Notes under the pieces: model-generated
Seen by the model: only the letters and a program-made list of their open reading frames with translations
Databases searched by the model: none
Told to the model about the DNA's origin: nothing
NCBI GenBank assembly: GCA_025965615.1
Contig: JAOPWP010000127.1
Coordinates: forward strand, 1 to 39,279
Reading direction: 5' to 3'
Length of the DNA: 39,279 nt
DNA from: Frankiales bacterium
Lineage (GTDB): Bacteria; Actinomycetota; Actinomycetes; Mycobacteriales; SCTD01
Made by a program: the position numbers and the translations under genes
In this document: piece after piece, positions 11,312 to 18,955 of the stretch
Layout of the letters: each line of letters begins with the position of its first letter
Numbering within the stretch: the stretch's first letter is position 1

Positions 11312-11359
11312 CCCGCGAGGGCGCGTCAGGGGTGTACCGTCCCGGCGCGCCCTCGCGGG
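11312..11359. repeat. 14-bp perfect inverted repeat, second stem-loop of the oppA-oppB gap
   Basis: CCCGCGAGGGCGCG at 11312-11325 pairs exactly with CGCGCCCTCGCGGG at 11346-11359 across a 20-base loop. With no T-tract behind it, this fits an actinobacterial-type attenuator or mRNA-stabilising stem. Confidence 0.6.
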
Positions 11360-11369
11360 CGTCCAGCCG

Positions 11370-11397
11370 GGTGCTCCGCCCACCCCCGTGGAGCACC
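11370..11397. repeat. 8-bp inverted repeat, third stem-loop of the oppA-oppB gap
   Basis: GGTGCTCC at 11370-11377 pairs with GGAGCACC at 11390-11397, with a 12-base loop. It completes a row of three hairpins and ends 40 bases before the oppB start. Confidence 0.5.
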
Positions 11398-11437
11398 GCC
11401 CGGGGTAGCCGATCGCACCCGCTCGACGAGGAGGATC

Positions 11438-12361
11438 ATGGGCCGCTACATCGCCCGACGACTGCTGCTCACGATCCCGGTCCTGCTCGGGTCGACGTTC
11501 CTGATCTTCGCCATGGTCTACGCGCTGCCCGGTGACCCGATTGCGGCTCTGGTCGGCGACCGGCGGATCTCGCCGTCCGTCGTCGCGGAGCTCAAGGACC
11601 GCTACAACCTCAACGACCCCCTCCACGTCCAGTACGCCAAGTACCTGGGTGGTCTCGTCCAGGGCGACCTGGGCACCGACTTCTCCGGCCGGTCCGTCGC
11701 CGGGACCGTGAAGGAGCGGTTCCCCGTCACGCTGAAGCTCGCGATCGTCGCGATCGTCTTCGAGGCGGTCATCGGCCTGATCGCGGGCATCCTGTCGGGC
11801 ATCCGCAAGGGTTCGTTCTTCGACAACCTGGTCCTCGTCAGCACGATCTTCGTCGTGTCGATCCCGGTGTTCGTGCTCGGCTTCCTGGCCCAGCTCTCCC
11901 TGGGCCTCAAGCTCGGGCTCTTCCCGATCTCGGGCATCTCCGAGGGCTGGTACAGCTACCTGCTCCCGGGCTTCGTCCTCGCCACCCTGTCGATCGCCTA
12001 CGTCGCGCGGCTGACCCGCACCTCGCTGGTCGAGAACCTGCGCAATGACTACGTGCGGACCGCGAAGGCCAAGGGCCTTCCGCCGCGTACCGTCATCGGC
12101 AAGCACACGATGCGCAACAGCCTCATCCCGGTCGTCACCTTCCTCGGCGCCGACTTCGGGGCCCTGCTGTCCGGAGCCATCGTCACTGAGGGCATCTTCA
12201 ACCTGCCCGGCCTCGGGCGCACCGTCTACCAGGCGGTGCTGAGCGGGGAGGGCGCCGTGACGGTCGGCATCGTGACGCTGTTCATCTTCATCTACATCTT
12301 CTTCAACCTCGTGGTGGACGTCCTGTACGCCGCCCTGGACCCCCGGATCCGCTATGAGTAG
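11438..12361 (+). CDS. oppB: Peptide ABC transporter permease (OppB/DppB type)
   Basis: This is the first transmembrane subunit of the importer, 307 residues. The first membrane segment is at about residues 8-28, followed by a periplasmic stretch with the GDPIAALVGD typical of OppB. Several further helices follow. The cytoplasmic EAA loop that contacts the ATPases is near 205-225 (VRTAKAKGLPPRTVIGKH). The C-terminus is the common Y-A-A-L-D-P-R-I-R-Y-E. ATG 11438 has a GAGGAGG ribosome site. The end overlaps oppC by 8 bases. It forms the channel with OppC. Confidence 0.95.
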   Translation: MGRYIARRLLLTIPVLLGSTFLIFAMVYALPGDPIAALVGDRRISPSVVAELKDRYNLNDPLHVQYAKYLGGLVQGDLGTDFSGRSVAGTVKERFPVTLKLAIVAIVFEAVIGLIAGILSGIRKGSFFDNLVLVSTIFVVSIPVFVLGFLAQLSLGLKLGLFPISGISEGWYSYLLPGFVLATLSIAYVARLTRTSLVENLRNDYVRTAKAKGLPPRTVIGKHTMRNSLIPVVTFLGADFGALLSGAIVTEGIFNLPGLGRTVYQAVLSGEGAVTVGIVTLFIFIYIFFNLVVDVLYAALDPRIRYE

Positions 12362-13352
12362 GACACCACCGCTCGACAGCGACGCCGCCGACGCTCCCGA
12401 CCTGCAGGGCCCGGCGCTCCAGCCGACCGAGGGGGGCGTCGAGCAGGCGCAGAACGCCAAGACCGAGGACGCCCTCGTCGCGGCCTCCGGCGGATCGGTC
12501 CGGCAAGCCAGCCTGTGGTCCGATGCCTGGCGGTCGCTCCGCCGCAACCCGGTCTTCGTGGCGGCGGGGGTCCTGCTCCTGGTCCTCAGCGTGATGGCGC
12601 TGTTCCCCGGCCTGTTCACCAACACCGATCCGCTGACCTGCGACCTGAAGAACAGCCGGCTCGGGCCGGGCAGCAACGGCGCCTGGTTCGGCTACGACCT
12701 GCAGGGCTGCGACTACTACTCCAACATCATCTACGGCGCCCGCGTCTCCATGGCGATCGGCCTGCTCGTCGTCGGCGGCAGCCTGGTGATCGGCATCTTC
12801 CTGGGTTCGCTCGCCGGTTTCTACGGCGGCTGGTTCGACTCCCTGATGTCGAGGATCACCGACATCTTCTTCGGGCTGCCGCTGATCCTCGGCGCGATCA
12901 TCCTGCTCAACGCCTTCACCGGCAGCCGTGGCCTCCTGCAGGTCTCGGTCGCCCTGATCGCGTTCGGCTGGATGACGATCCTGCGGCTGCTCCGCAGCAG
13001 CGTGATCTCGGTCAAGCAGGCCGACTACGTGCAGGCGGCCCGGGCGCTCGGCGCCAACGACTGGCGCATCATCACCACCCACATCCTGCCCAACGCCATC
13101 GCGCCGGTCCTCGTCTACGCGACCATCGCGATCGGCGGGATCATCGCGACGGAGGCGACCCTGTCCTTCCTCGGGATCGGGTTGCAGAAGCCGTCGATCA
13201 GCTGGGGGCTCCAGATCAACGAGGCGCGGGCCTTCATCCGCACCTCGCCCTACCTGATGCTCATCCCGAGCGCGTTCCTGTCGGTCACCGTCCTGTGCTT
13301 CATCATGCTCGGCGACGCCCTGCGCGACGCCCTCGACCCGAAGCTGCGCTGA
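12354..13352 (+). CDS. oppC: Peptide ABC transporter permease (OppC/DppC type)
   Basis: This is the second channel subunit, 332 residues. A polar N-terminal extension of about 55 residues (acidic, Gln-rich) precedes the conserved SDAWRSLRRNPVFVAAG entry into the first membrane segment, and such a tail is common in actinobacterial OppC. A short extracytoplasmic region and five more helices follow. The EAA loop is near residues 220-240 (YVQAARALGANDWRIITTHILP). The C-terminus GDALRDALDPKLR is typical. It overlaps oppB by 8 bases, and oppD begins one base after its stop, indicating a single transcript. Confidence 0.95.
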   Translation: MSRTPPLDSDAADAPDLQGPALQPTEGGVEQAQNAKTEDALVAASGGSVRQASLWSDAWRSLRRNPVFVAAGVLLLVLSVMALFPGLFTNTDPLTCDLKNSRLGPGSNGAWFGYDLQGCDYYSNIIYGARVSMAIGLLVVGGSLVIGIFLGSLAGFYGGWFDSLMSRITDIFFGLPLILGAIILLNAFTGSRGLLQVSVALIAFGWMTILRLLRSSVISVKQADYVQAARALGANDWRIITTHILPNAIAPVLVYATIAIGGIIATEATLSFLGIGLQKPSISWGLQINEARAFIRTSPYLMLIPSAFLSVTVLCFIMLGDALRDALDPKLR

Positions 13353-13353
13353 C

Positions 13354-14379
13354 ATGACCGTGACTGCCCCGTCCGACTCCCTCCACCCGACCGTCCCGGG
13401 GGCGCACCTGCTGGAGGTCGAGGACCTCTCGGTGGAGTTCCGCACCGAGTACGGCACGGTCCGGGCGGTGAACGAGCTGAGCTACCACCTCGACCGCGGC
13501 GAGACCCTCGCCATCCTGGGCGAGTCCGGATCGGGCAAGAGCGTCAGCGCGCAGGCGATCATGGGGATCATCGACACCCCGCCCGGCTTCATCACCTCGG
13601 GTGAGATCCGCTACCAGGGGCGCGACATCCTCCAGATGCCCAAGGAGGAGCAGCGGGCGATGCGGGGGGCGGAGATCGCGATCGTCTTCCAGGACGCCCT
13701 GTCGGCCCTGAACCCGGTCTTCACCGTCGGCGCCCAGATCGCCGAGATGTTCCGCGTCCACCGCGGGACGTCCAAGAAGGAGGCCATGGTCCACGCGGGC
13801 GAGCTGATGGACAAGGTGCGCATCCCGAGCGCCAAGGACCGGCTCAAGGACTACCCGCACCAGTTCTCCGGAGGCATGCGGCAGCGCGTGATGATGGCGA
13901 TGGCCCTGGCCCTCGACCCGAAGATCCTCATCGCCGACGAGCCGACCACCGCCCTCGACGTGACGGTGCAGGCCCAGATCATGGACCTGCTGCTCGAGCT
14001 GCAGGCCGACAACGGCATGGGGCTCATCCTGATCACCCACGACCTCGGCGTCGTCGGCGAGGTGGCCGACCGGGTCGCCGTCATGTACGCCGGTCGCATC
14101 GTCGAGACCGGTGGCATCAACGAGGTGTTCGGCAACCCCGGGCACCCCTACACGGTGGGCCTGATGAACTCCGTGCCCCGGGTCGACCAGCGCGGGATGC
14201 GCCTGTCCCCGATCGTCGGAGCGCCGCCCAACCTCGCCGACATCCCGCCCGGGTGCTCGTTCCACCCGCGCTGCCCACGCGCCGAGGTCCGCTGCCGGGA
14301 GGAGCGACCGCTGCTGCGGGAGGTCGTCCTGGGCCGCCGCTCCGCCTGCCACTTCGCCGAGGAGGTCCTCGATGTCTGA
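13354..14379 (+). CDS. oppD: Peptide ABC transporter ATP-binding protein (OppD/DppD type)
   Basis: This ATPase subunit of the importer has 341 residues. Walker A is GESGSGKS at 56-63. The ABC signature FSGGMRQR, Walker [13 protein letters not shown] and a switch His in LITHDLGVV are all present. The C-terminal oligopeptide-transporter extension has cysteines spaced C-x5-C-x6-C ([15 protein letters not shown]) with a further Cys in SACHF. Comparable Cys sets in some Opp/Dpp ATPases are reported to hold a [4Fe-4S] cluster. Whether this one does is inference. ATG 13354 follows the oppC stop by one base, and the gene overlaps oppF by 8 bases. Confidence 0.95.
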   Translation: MTVTAPSDSLHPTVPGAHLLEVEDLSVEFRTEYGTVRAVNELSYHLDRGETLAILGESGSGKSVSAQAIMGIIDTPPGFITSGEIRYQGRDILQMPKEEQRAMRGAEIAIVFQDALSALNPVFTVGAQIAEMFRVHRGTSKKEAMVHAGELMDKVRIPSAKDRLKDYPHQFSGGMRQRVMMAMALALDPKILIADEPTTALDVTVQAQIMDLLLELQADNGMGLILITHDLGVVGEVADRVAVMYAGRIVETGGINEVFGNPGHPYTVGLMNSVPRVDQRGMRLSPIVGAPPNLADIPPGCSFHPRCPRAEVRCREERPLLREVVLGRRSACHFAEEVLDV

Positions 14380-15526
14380 CGCCCTCGCGCCGGCGATCGG
14401 GCGCCCGGATGCCGTCCCGGGGGAGCCGCTCCTGCGGGTGTCCGGACTGGTCAAGCACTTCCCGATCAAGCTCGGGGTCGTCCGGCAGAAGGTCGTCGGT
14501 CAGGTCCGTGCCGTCGACGGGGTCGACCTGGTGCTGAACCGGGGTGAGACCGTCGGGCTGGTAGGGGAGTCGGGGTGCGGCAAGAGCACCGTCACCAAGG
14601 TGCTCATGGCGCTCGAGAAGCCGACCGCCGGCAAGGTCTACTACGAGGGTCGCGACGTCTTCGCGATGGGCTCCAAGGAGCTCCGCGAGCTGCGGCGCAA
14701 GATCCAGATCATCTTCCAGGACCCCTACACCTCGTTGAACCCCCGCATGACCGTCGGCGACATCGTCGGGGAGCCGTGGCAGATCCACCCCGAGGTGCTC
14801 CCGAAGTCGGGGCGCTCCGGGGCGGTGAAGGACCTGCTGGCCCGGGTGGGGCTCAACCCGGACTTCACCAACCGCTACCCGCACCAGTTCTCCGGGGGGC
14901 AGCGCCAGCGCATCGGCATCGCCCGGGCCCTGGCTCTGAACCCTGACGTGATCGTCTGCGACGAGCCCGTCTCGGCGCTCGACGTCTCCGTGCAGGCGCA
15001 GGTGATCAACCTGCTCGAGGACCTGCAGACGGAGTTCGGGCTCTCCTACCTGTTCATCGCCCACGACCTGTCCGTCGTCCGGCACCTGTCCGACCACGTC
15101 AACGTGATGTATCTCGGGCGGATCATCGAGACGGGCACCAACGACCAGATCTACAAGGAGCCGGCGCACCCGTACACGCAGGCCCTGCTCTCGGCGGTGC
15201 CCCAGCACGACCCGGCGGCCCGCGGCACCAAGAAGCGCATCGTCCTGACCGGCGACCTGCCCTCGCCGGCGGACCCGCCCTCGGGCTGCCACTTCCGCAC
15301 CCGCTGCTGGAAGGCCCAGGACATCTGCGCCGTGGAGTACCCGGCTCTGATCGACCGCGGGCAGGGCCACCCCTCGTCGTGCCACTTCGCCGAGGTGCTC
15401 GAGGTGGTCAGGACCGTGGAGGTGGCGCCGGTCGTCGTGCCGGCACCGCCCCCTGGCGCCGACGCGCTGCACGACGGCGACGACGAGCTGCCGGCGAACC
15501 CCTCGCCGGCCACCCCCACCACGTAG
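14372..15526 (+). CDS. oppF: Peptide ABC transporter ATP-binding protein (OppF/DppF type)
   Basis: This is the second ATPase of the importer, 384 residues. It pairs with OppD to drive transport. Walker A is GESGCGKS at 65-72. [15 protein letters not shown], the Walker [15 protein letters not shown] and [10 protein letters not shown] follow. The C-terminal extension has the same C-x5-C-x6-C arrangement as OppD ([15 protein letters not shown], then SSCHF). A Pro/Ala/Asp-rich tail of about 40 residues closes the protein and is unlikely to be structured. Start ATG 14372 lies inside the oppD end (8-base overlap). The stop codon is embedded in a TAGACT that may be the secG -10 element. Confidence 0.95.
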   Translation: MSDALAPAIGRPDAVPGEPLLRVSGLVKHFPIKLGVVRQKVVGQVRAVDGVDLVLNRGETVGLVGESGCGKSTVTKVLMALEKPTAGKVYYEGRDVFAMGSKELRELRRKIQIIFQDPYTSLNPRMTVGDIVGEPWQIHPEVLPKSGRSGAVKDLLARVGLNPDFTNRYPHQFSGGQRQRIGIARALALNPDVIVCDEPVSALDVSVQAQVINLLEDLQTEFGLSYLFIAHDLSVVRHLSDHVNVMYLGRIIETGTNDQIYKEPAHPYTQALLSAVPQHDPAARGTKKRIVLTGDLPSPADPPSGCHFRTRCWKAQDICAVEYPALIDRGQGHPSSCHFAEVLEVVRTVEVAPVVVPAPPPGADALHDGDDELPANPSPATPTT

Positions 15527-15529
15527 ACT
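15524..15529 (+). promoter_or_regulatory. Candidate -10 element TAGACT for secG
   Basis: TAGACT overlaps the oppF stop codon and would start a transcript near 15536, about 45 bases before secG. The same hexamer occurs before the leader ORF at 39130. No -35 is evident. Confidence 0.35.
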
Positions 15530-15581
15530 GGCGCCACTTCCGGCACCTGTCGCAGGTCGCCCCCTCCCGTTCGGAGCTCCC

Positions 15582-15836
15582 ATGGTCCTCGCGCTGTCGA
15601 TCGTCCTGACGATCACCAGCATCGGCATGATCGTCCTGGTGCTCCTCCACCGGGGCAAGGGTGGCGGGCTGTCCAACCTGTTCGGCGGCGGTGTCTCCTC
15701 CTCGCTCGGCGGGAGCGCCGTCGTGGAGAAGAACCTCGACCGCCTGACCATCGTGTGCGGCCTGGTCTGGGCCGTCTGCATCATCGCCCTCGGCCTGCTC
15801 CTCAAGCCCACGGCGCCGACGATCCCGCTCGGCTAG
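15582..15836 (+). CDS. secG: Preprotein translocase subunit SecG
   Basis: SecG is a small membrane subunit of the SecYEG protein-export channel. The 84-residue product has two hydrophobic segments (about 2-20 and 56-75) separated by the conserved cytoplasmic loop LLHRGKGGGLSNLFGGG, which is diagnostic for SecG. ATG 15582 is preceded by a short purine stretch (GGAGC). In related genomes secG directly follows gap-pgk-tpiA. Here the opp operon lies between, and secG may have its own promoter overlapping the oppF stop. A short GCTGG/CCAGC hairpin lies just after the stop. Confidence 0.95.
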   Translation: MVLALSIVLTITSIGMIVLVLLHRGKGGGLSNLFGGGVSSSLGGSAVVEKNLDRLTIVCGLVWAVCIIALGLLLKPTAPTIPLG

Positions 15837-15949
15837 ACCCGGTCGGCCGCTGGAAGGCCAGCGCGCAGCAAGGCACACTCGACACGCACGCACGCACGTG
15901 GGACGTCCGCTGACCCTCGGCCTCCCGACGACACGAACGAGGAGCACCT

Positions 15950-16285
15950 GTGGCAGGCGGCAACGCGATCCGTGGCAGCCGAGTCGGCGCCGGACCGATG
16001 GGCGAAGCCGAGCGGGGGGAGTCGGCTCCGCGCCGCCGGATCGCCTTCTTCTGCGCGAACGCCCACGAGACCCAGCCGTCCTTCGCGGACGACGCGGCGA
16101 TCCCGGAGACCTGGGACTGCCCGCGCTGCGGCTTTCCCGCCGGCCAGGACAAGGCCAACCCGCCGGCGCAGAGCAAGGTGGAGCCCTACAAGACGCACCT
16201 CGCCTACGTGCGCGAGCGGCGCAACGCCGAGGACGGCGAGGCGATCCTGGCCGAGGCCCTGGCCAAGTTGCGCGCCAGCAAGTAG
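15950..16285 (+). CDS. rbpA: RNA polymerase-binding protein RbpA
   Basis: RbpA is an actinobacteria-specific transcription factor that binds RNA polymerase and the principal sigma factor and stabilises the open complex. The 111-residue product has an N-terminal tail, then a zinc-binding core with Cys35, His39, Cys57 and Cys60 (FFCANAHE, WDCPRCGFPAG). The basic linker and the C-terminal sigma-interaction helix follow (THLAYVRERRNAEDGEAIL). The start is GTG 15950 with GAGGAGC 4 bases upstream. The 113 bases before it contain no clear promoter to my eye. Its presence fixes the phylum. In M. tuberculosis rbpA lies elsewhere in the genome. Confidence 0.96.
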   Translation: MAGGNAIRGSRVGAGPMGEAERGESAPRRRIAFFCANAHETQPSFADDAAIPETWDCPRCGFPAGQDKANPPAQSKVEPYKTHLAYVRERRNAEDGEAILAEALAKLRASK

Positions 16286-16294
16286 CGCGGGCGC

Positions 16295-16312
16295 GACCTC
16301 CCGCCAGAGGTC
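16295..16312 (+). terminator. Weak hairpin after rbpA
   Basis: GACCTC at 16295-16300 and GAGGTC at 16307-16312 form a 6-bp stem with a CCGCCA loop, 10 bases after the rbpA stop. It has no T-tract, so it is only a candidate. The remainder of the 273-base gap up to 16558 shows no gene. Confidence 0.25.
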
Positions 16313-16558
16313 CGCGGGGCGCCGTGCTCCTCGTCCCGCAGGCACGTCCTTTCCGAGGCTGTCCCGGTGCTGGCCGCCCGCGAGCGGACCGCCCAGCACC
16401 CTGTGGTGCGCAGTCGCTCAGGCCACGACGGCCCCGTCGGTGATCGGCCGAAGACCTCTCGGGCGAGGGTCCGGTCCGCGGCCTCGATGAGGGATGCTCG
16501 CTGCAGTCGTCCCGGTCCGGTCTGGTGATCGCGCCGCGCGTCCAGGGGAGGCATCGAC

Positions 16559-17125
16559 ATGAGGCCACTGAGGTACTCGATCAACACCACCCTCGACGGC
16601 TGCTGCCACCACGAGGCAGGGCTGCCCCCGGACGAGGAGTCGATGGGCTACTGGACGGCTCAGCTGGAACGGGCCGACGCCCTGCTCCTGGGCCGGGTGA
16701 CCTACCAGATGATGGAGTCGGCCTGGCGGCAGCCGGTCACGGGCACGTGGCCCGAGTGGATGGGGCAGTGGGAGATCCCCTTCGCCGAGACCATCGACCG
16801 GGTGAGGAAGCACGTCGTGTCCAGCACCCTGAGCGAGGTCGACTGGAACGCCGAGCTGGTGCGGGGCGATGTCGGCCGAGCGGTTCAGCAGCTCAAGCAG
16901 GAGCCAGGCGAGGGCCTGTGGGTGGGTGGCGTGACGCTCCCGCTCGCCCTGGCAGACCTCGGACTGATCGACGAGTACGAGTTCCTCGTGCAACCGGTCC
17001 TTGCCGGACACGGTCCGACGTTGCTGGCTGGTCTGCGCGAGCGCATCGAGCTCGAGCTCGTGGATCGCCACGAGTTCCGGTCGGGGGCGTTCGCCCTGCG
17101 ATTCCGGCCACGCGTGCTGCCCTGA
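16559..17125 (+). CDS. Dihydrofolate reductase-family protein (RibD C-terminal-like)
   Basis: This 188-residue protein belongs to the RibD_C/dihydrofolate-reductase-like superfamily found widely in actinobacteria as stand-alone proteins. Visible signatures are ADALLLGRVTYQMMESAW near residues 40-57, VSSTLSEVDWNAELV, GLWVGGVTLPLALADLGLIDEYEF (the glycine-rich NADPH-binding turn) and LVQPVLAGHGPTLL. The usual first strand reading 'SLDG' is here NTTLDGCCHHEAG, with an unusual Cys-Cys-His-His. It probably binds NADPH, but the substrate is unknown and it is not a proven folate enzyme. ATG 16559 has an AGGGGAGGC ribosome site. It stands alone between rbpA and the convergent pgl. Confidence 0.85.
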   Translation: MRPLRYSINTTLDGCCHHEAGLPPDEESMGYWTAQLERADALLLGRVTYQMMESAWRQPVTGTWPEWMGQWEIPFAETIDRVRKHVVSSTLSEVDWNAELVRGDVGRAVQQLKQEPGEGLWVGGVTLPLALADLGLIDEYEFLVQPVLAGHGPTLLAGLRERIELELVDRHEFRSGAFALRFRPRVLP

Positions 17126-17148
17126 AGTGAGTCGTCCTGTCACGCCGG

Positions 17149-17202
17149 CCGCTGGAACCCGGGGCGAGCACCGCCGGGTAGCACCCCCGGACGGTTCAGC
17201 GG
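17149..17202. terminator. Possible bidirectional terminator between the DHFR-like gene and pgl
   Basis: CCGCTGGAACC at 17149-17159 pairs with GGTTCAGCGG at 17193-17202, with one bulged base and additional CCCGGGG/CCCCCGG pairing inside. It lies in the 70-base convergent gap, and the right arm overlaps the pgl stop. No T-tract is present. Confidence 0.35.
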
Positions 17203-17963
17203 CGCCGAAGCTCCCGCGGCAGAGCTGACGCTGCGGCCTCGTCGAGCAGCCACAGGGTCTCGCTGGTGCCGGCCACCCCAGCGGCAGGCACCTGGACCCT
17301 CCCGGCCCCGGACAGCGCCATCGCCACCATGGAAGCCTTCTCGGCGCCCGCGACGACGAACCAGACCTCCCGGGCCGCGCCGAGGGCGGAGAACCCGAGA
17401 GTCACCCGACGAGGCGGGGGCTTCGGGCAGCCGGAGACGCCGACGACCGGCCGTTCGTCGTGGGCCGCAGGCGACTCCGGGAAGATCGAGGCCGTGTGGC
17501 CCTCCGCCCCCATGCCGAGCAGCAGGACGTCGAACGGCGGCAGGTCGTGGTCCGGTGGCGCGGCCGCGGCGAGCTCCGCGGCGTAGGCGTCCGCGGCGTG
17601 CTCCGGGGAGTCGCCGACGACCCCTGGGCCGGCGATCGGGTGGACCCGGGCAGGGTCGAGGTCGAGGCTGTCGAGCAGGGCCTCGCGGGCCTGGGTCTCG
17701 TTGCGGTCCGGGTGGCCGGCCGGCAGGAACCGCTCGTCGCCCCACCACACGTCGACCTGCTGCCAGTCGATGGCGGCCCGGGCGGCCGAGCCCGCGGCCG
17801 CCGCCAGCGCGGCGATGCCGACACCACCGCCGGTGAGGACGACCGAGGCGGACCCGCGGAGCGACTGGCAGTCGACGAGCCGGGCGAGCAGGCGAGCGGC
17901 CACCGCCTCGGCCAGGACGTCGACATCGCGGTGCACGACCACGGTGCGGTCCCGGGTGGTCAT
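17196..17963 (-). CDS. pgl: 6-phosphogluconolactonase
   Basis: The enzyme hydrolyses 6-phosphogluconolactone to 6-phosphogluconate, the second step of the oxidative pentose phosphate pathway. It is 255 residues, of the DevB/NagB-like fold. Visible motifs are LTGGGVGIAAL, VDVWWGDERFLP and LLLGMGAEGHTASIFP, all typical of this family. ATG 17963 overlaps the opcA stop by one base, so it is last in the operon tkt-tal-pgi-zwf-opcA-pgl. An inverted repeat at its stop probably ends transcription. The next pathway gene, gnd, is not in the window. Confidence 0.95.
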   Translation of the reverse strand: MTTRDRTVVVHRDVDVLAEAVAARLLARLVDCQSLRGSASVVLTGGGVGIAALAAAAGSAARAAIDWQQVDVWWGDERFLPAGHPDRNETQAREALLDSLDLDPARVHPIAGPGVVGDSPEHAADAYAAELAAAAPPDHDLPPFDVLLLGMGAEGHTASIFPESPAAHDERPVVGVSGCPKPPPRRVTLGFSALGAAREVWFVVAGAEKASMVAMALSGAGRVQVPAAGVAGTSETLWLLDEAAASALPRELRRR

Positions 17964-18955
17964 CAGCTGACCGTGAGGGCCGGGTCGGGGTCGGAGGACT
18001 CGGTCGGGTCGTGCCAGACGTGGTTGCGGGTCGACGGGCGCCCGGCGAGGTCGCCCGACCCCGTGGCCCGGGCCAGCGCCGCGGCGTAGGTCTCGTCGGC
18101 GTCCAGGCGGCGCAGCTCCTCTGCCAGCAGGTCACCCAGCTCCCGGGGCTCGAGCGGCATCACCCGGTCGGGCTGGCCGTCGCCGGTGAGCAGCGCGGTG
18201 TCGCGCCCCTGCCGGGCGATCTTCAGGCCACCCTCCTCGAGTGTGACCTCGACCGCGTCGATGCCCGGCCCGGGGCTGTCGACGGGGGAGACCTCGACGT
18301 CGAGCCGAGCGGCCAGCCACCCCGCGACGAGGTCCCGGGTGGGGTCGCCGGCGGCGCCGGTCACCACGACGGACGTCGCTGCCGTCTCGGCCCGGTCGAA
18401 GGCGGCGGCGCACAGCCCGCGCCACGCCGTCGCCCGCGCCCAGCTGAGGTCGGTGTCACCGGGGGAGTAGTCGGCGGCCCGCTGCCGCAGGGCGGCGAGC
18501 GGGTCGGGGGCGAGCGTGCAGTCGGTGACCCGCCGGTCGGCCAGGACGCCGAGCGGGTCGTGCGCGATCAGGTGCGGTGGCTCGCCGAACCACCAGGTGA
18601 CGACGGGTGCGTCGGGGGCCAGCAGCGGCAGGACCACCGACTCGGCGTGCAGGGCGAGCCGGCCGTACATGCGCAGGATCACGGCCTCGCCGGGTCCGAG
18701 CCGCCCTCCGATGAGCACCTCGGCGTCCAGGCGTGACTCAGGTGCGTCGGGCCGCCGTCGTACGACCAGCAGGAGCCGGCACGGGTGCTCGGCAGCGGCT
18801 CGGGTGGCGGCCTGCTCGGCCTCCTCGACCCGGCCCTCCTCCACGACCACCACGAGGGTGAGCGCGAGCCCCGACGACACCGAGCCGTGCGCCCGGCGCT
18901 CGGCTGCGAGCGCCTTGACGACCGCGGTCCCGGTGGTGTCCCAGAGGGTCGTCAC
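17963..18955 (-). CDS. opcA: Glucose-6-phosphate dehydrogenase assembly protein OpcA
   Basis: OpcA is an actinobacterial and cyanobacterial protein needed for assembly or redox control of glucose-6-phosphate dehydrogenase. The 330-residue product starts with the conserved LWDTTGTAVVKALAAERR and contains APVVTWWFGEPP near residue 115, both characteristic. GTG 18955 overlaps the zwf stop (GTGA), and its own stop overlaps pgl. Its position directly after zwf supports a role in forming the active dehydrogenase. The C-terminal tail, which ends close to SSDPDPALTVS, is probably disordered. Confidence 0.94.
   Translation of the reverse strand: MTTLWDTTGTAVVKALAAERRAHGSVSSGLALTLVVVVEEGRVEEAEQAATRAAAEHPCRLLLVVRRRPDAPESRLDAEVLIGGRLGPGEAVILRMYGRLALHAESVVLPLLAPDAPVVTWWFGEPPHLIAHDPLGVLADRRVTDCTLAPDPLAALRQRAADYSPGDTDLSWARATAWRGLCAAAFDRAETAATSVVVTGAAGDPTRDLVAGWLAARLDVEVSPVDSPGPGIDAVEVTLEEGGLKIARQGRDTALLTGDGQPDRVMPLEPRELGDLLAEELRRLDADETYAAALARATGSGDLAGRPSTRNHVWHDPTESSDPDPALTVS

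Noticed and set aside
8603-12676. 1357-codon minus-strand ORF across tpiA, oppA and oppB
   Set aside because: It lies antisense to three well-identified genes and has low-complexity Arg/Val/Leu/Gly/Asp text. High GC content suppresses stop codons in this frame, so it is a shadow.
15880-15900. Short CGCACGCACGCACG tandem run before rbpA
   Set aside because: It has only about three copies of a tetranucleotide in GC-rich DNA, with no link to any known regulatory element.
16286-16558. Possible gene between rbpA and the DHFR-like gene
   Set aside because: The overlapping track ORFs here are Arg/Pro/Ala-rich shadows extending from neighbouring genes. Only a weak hairpin after rbpA is supportable.
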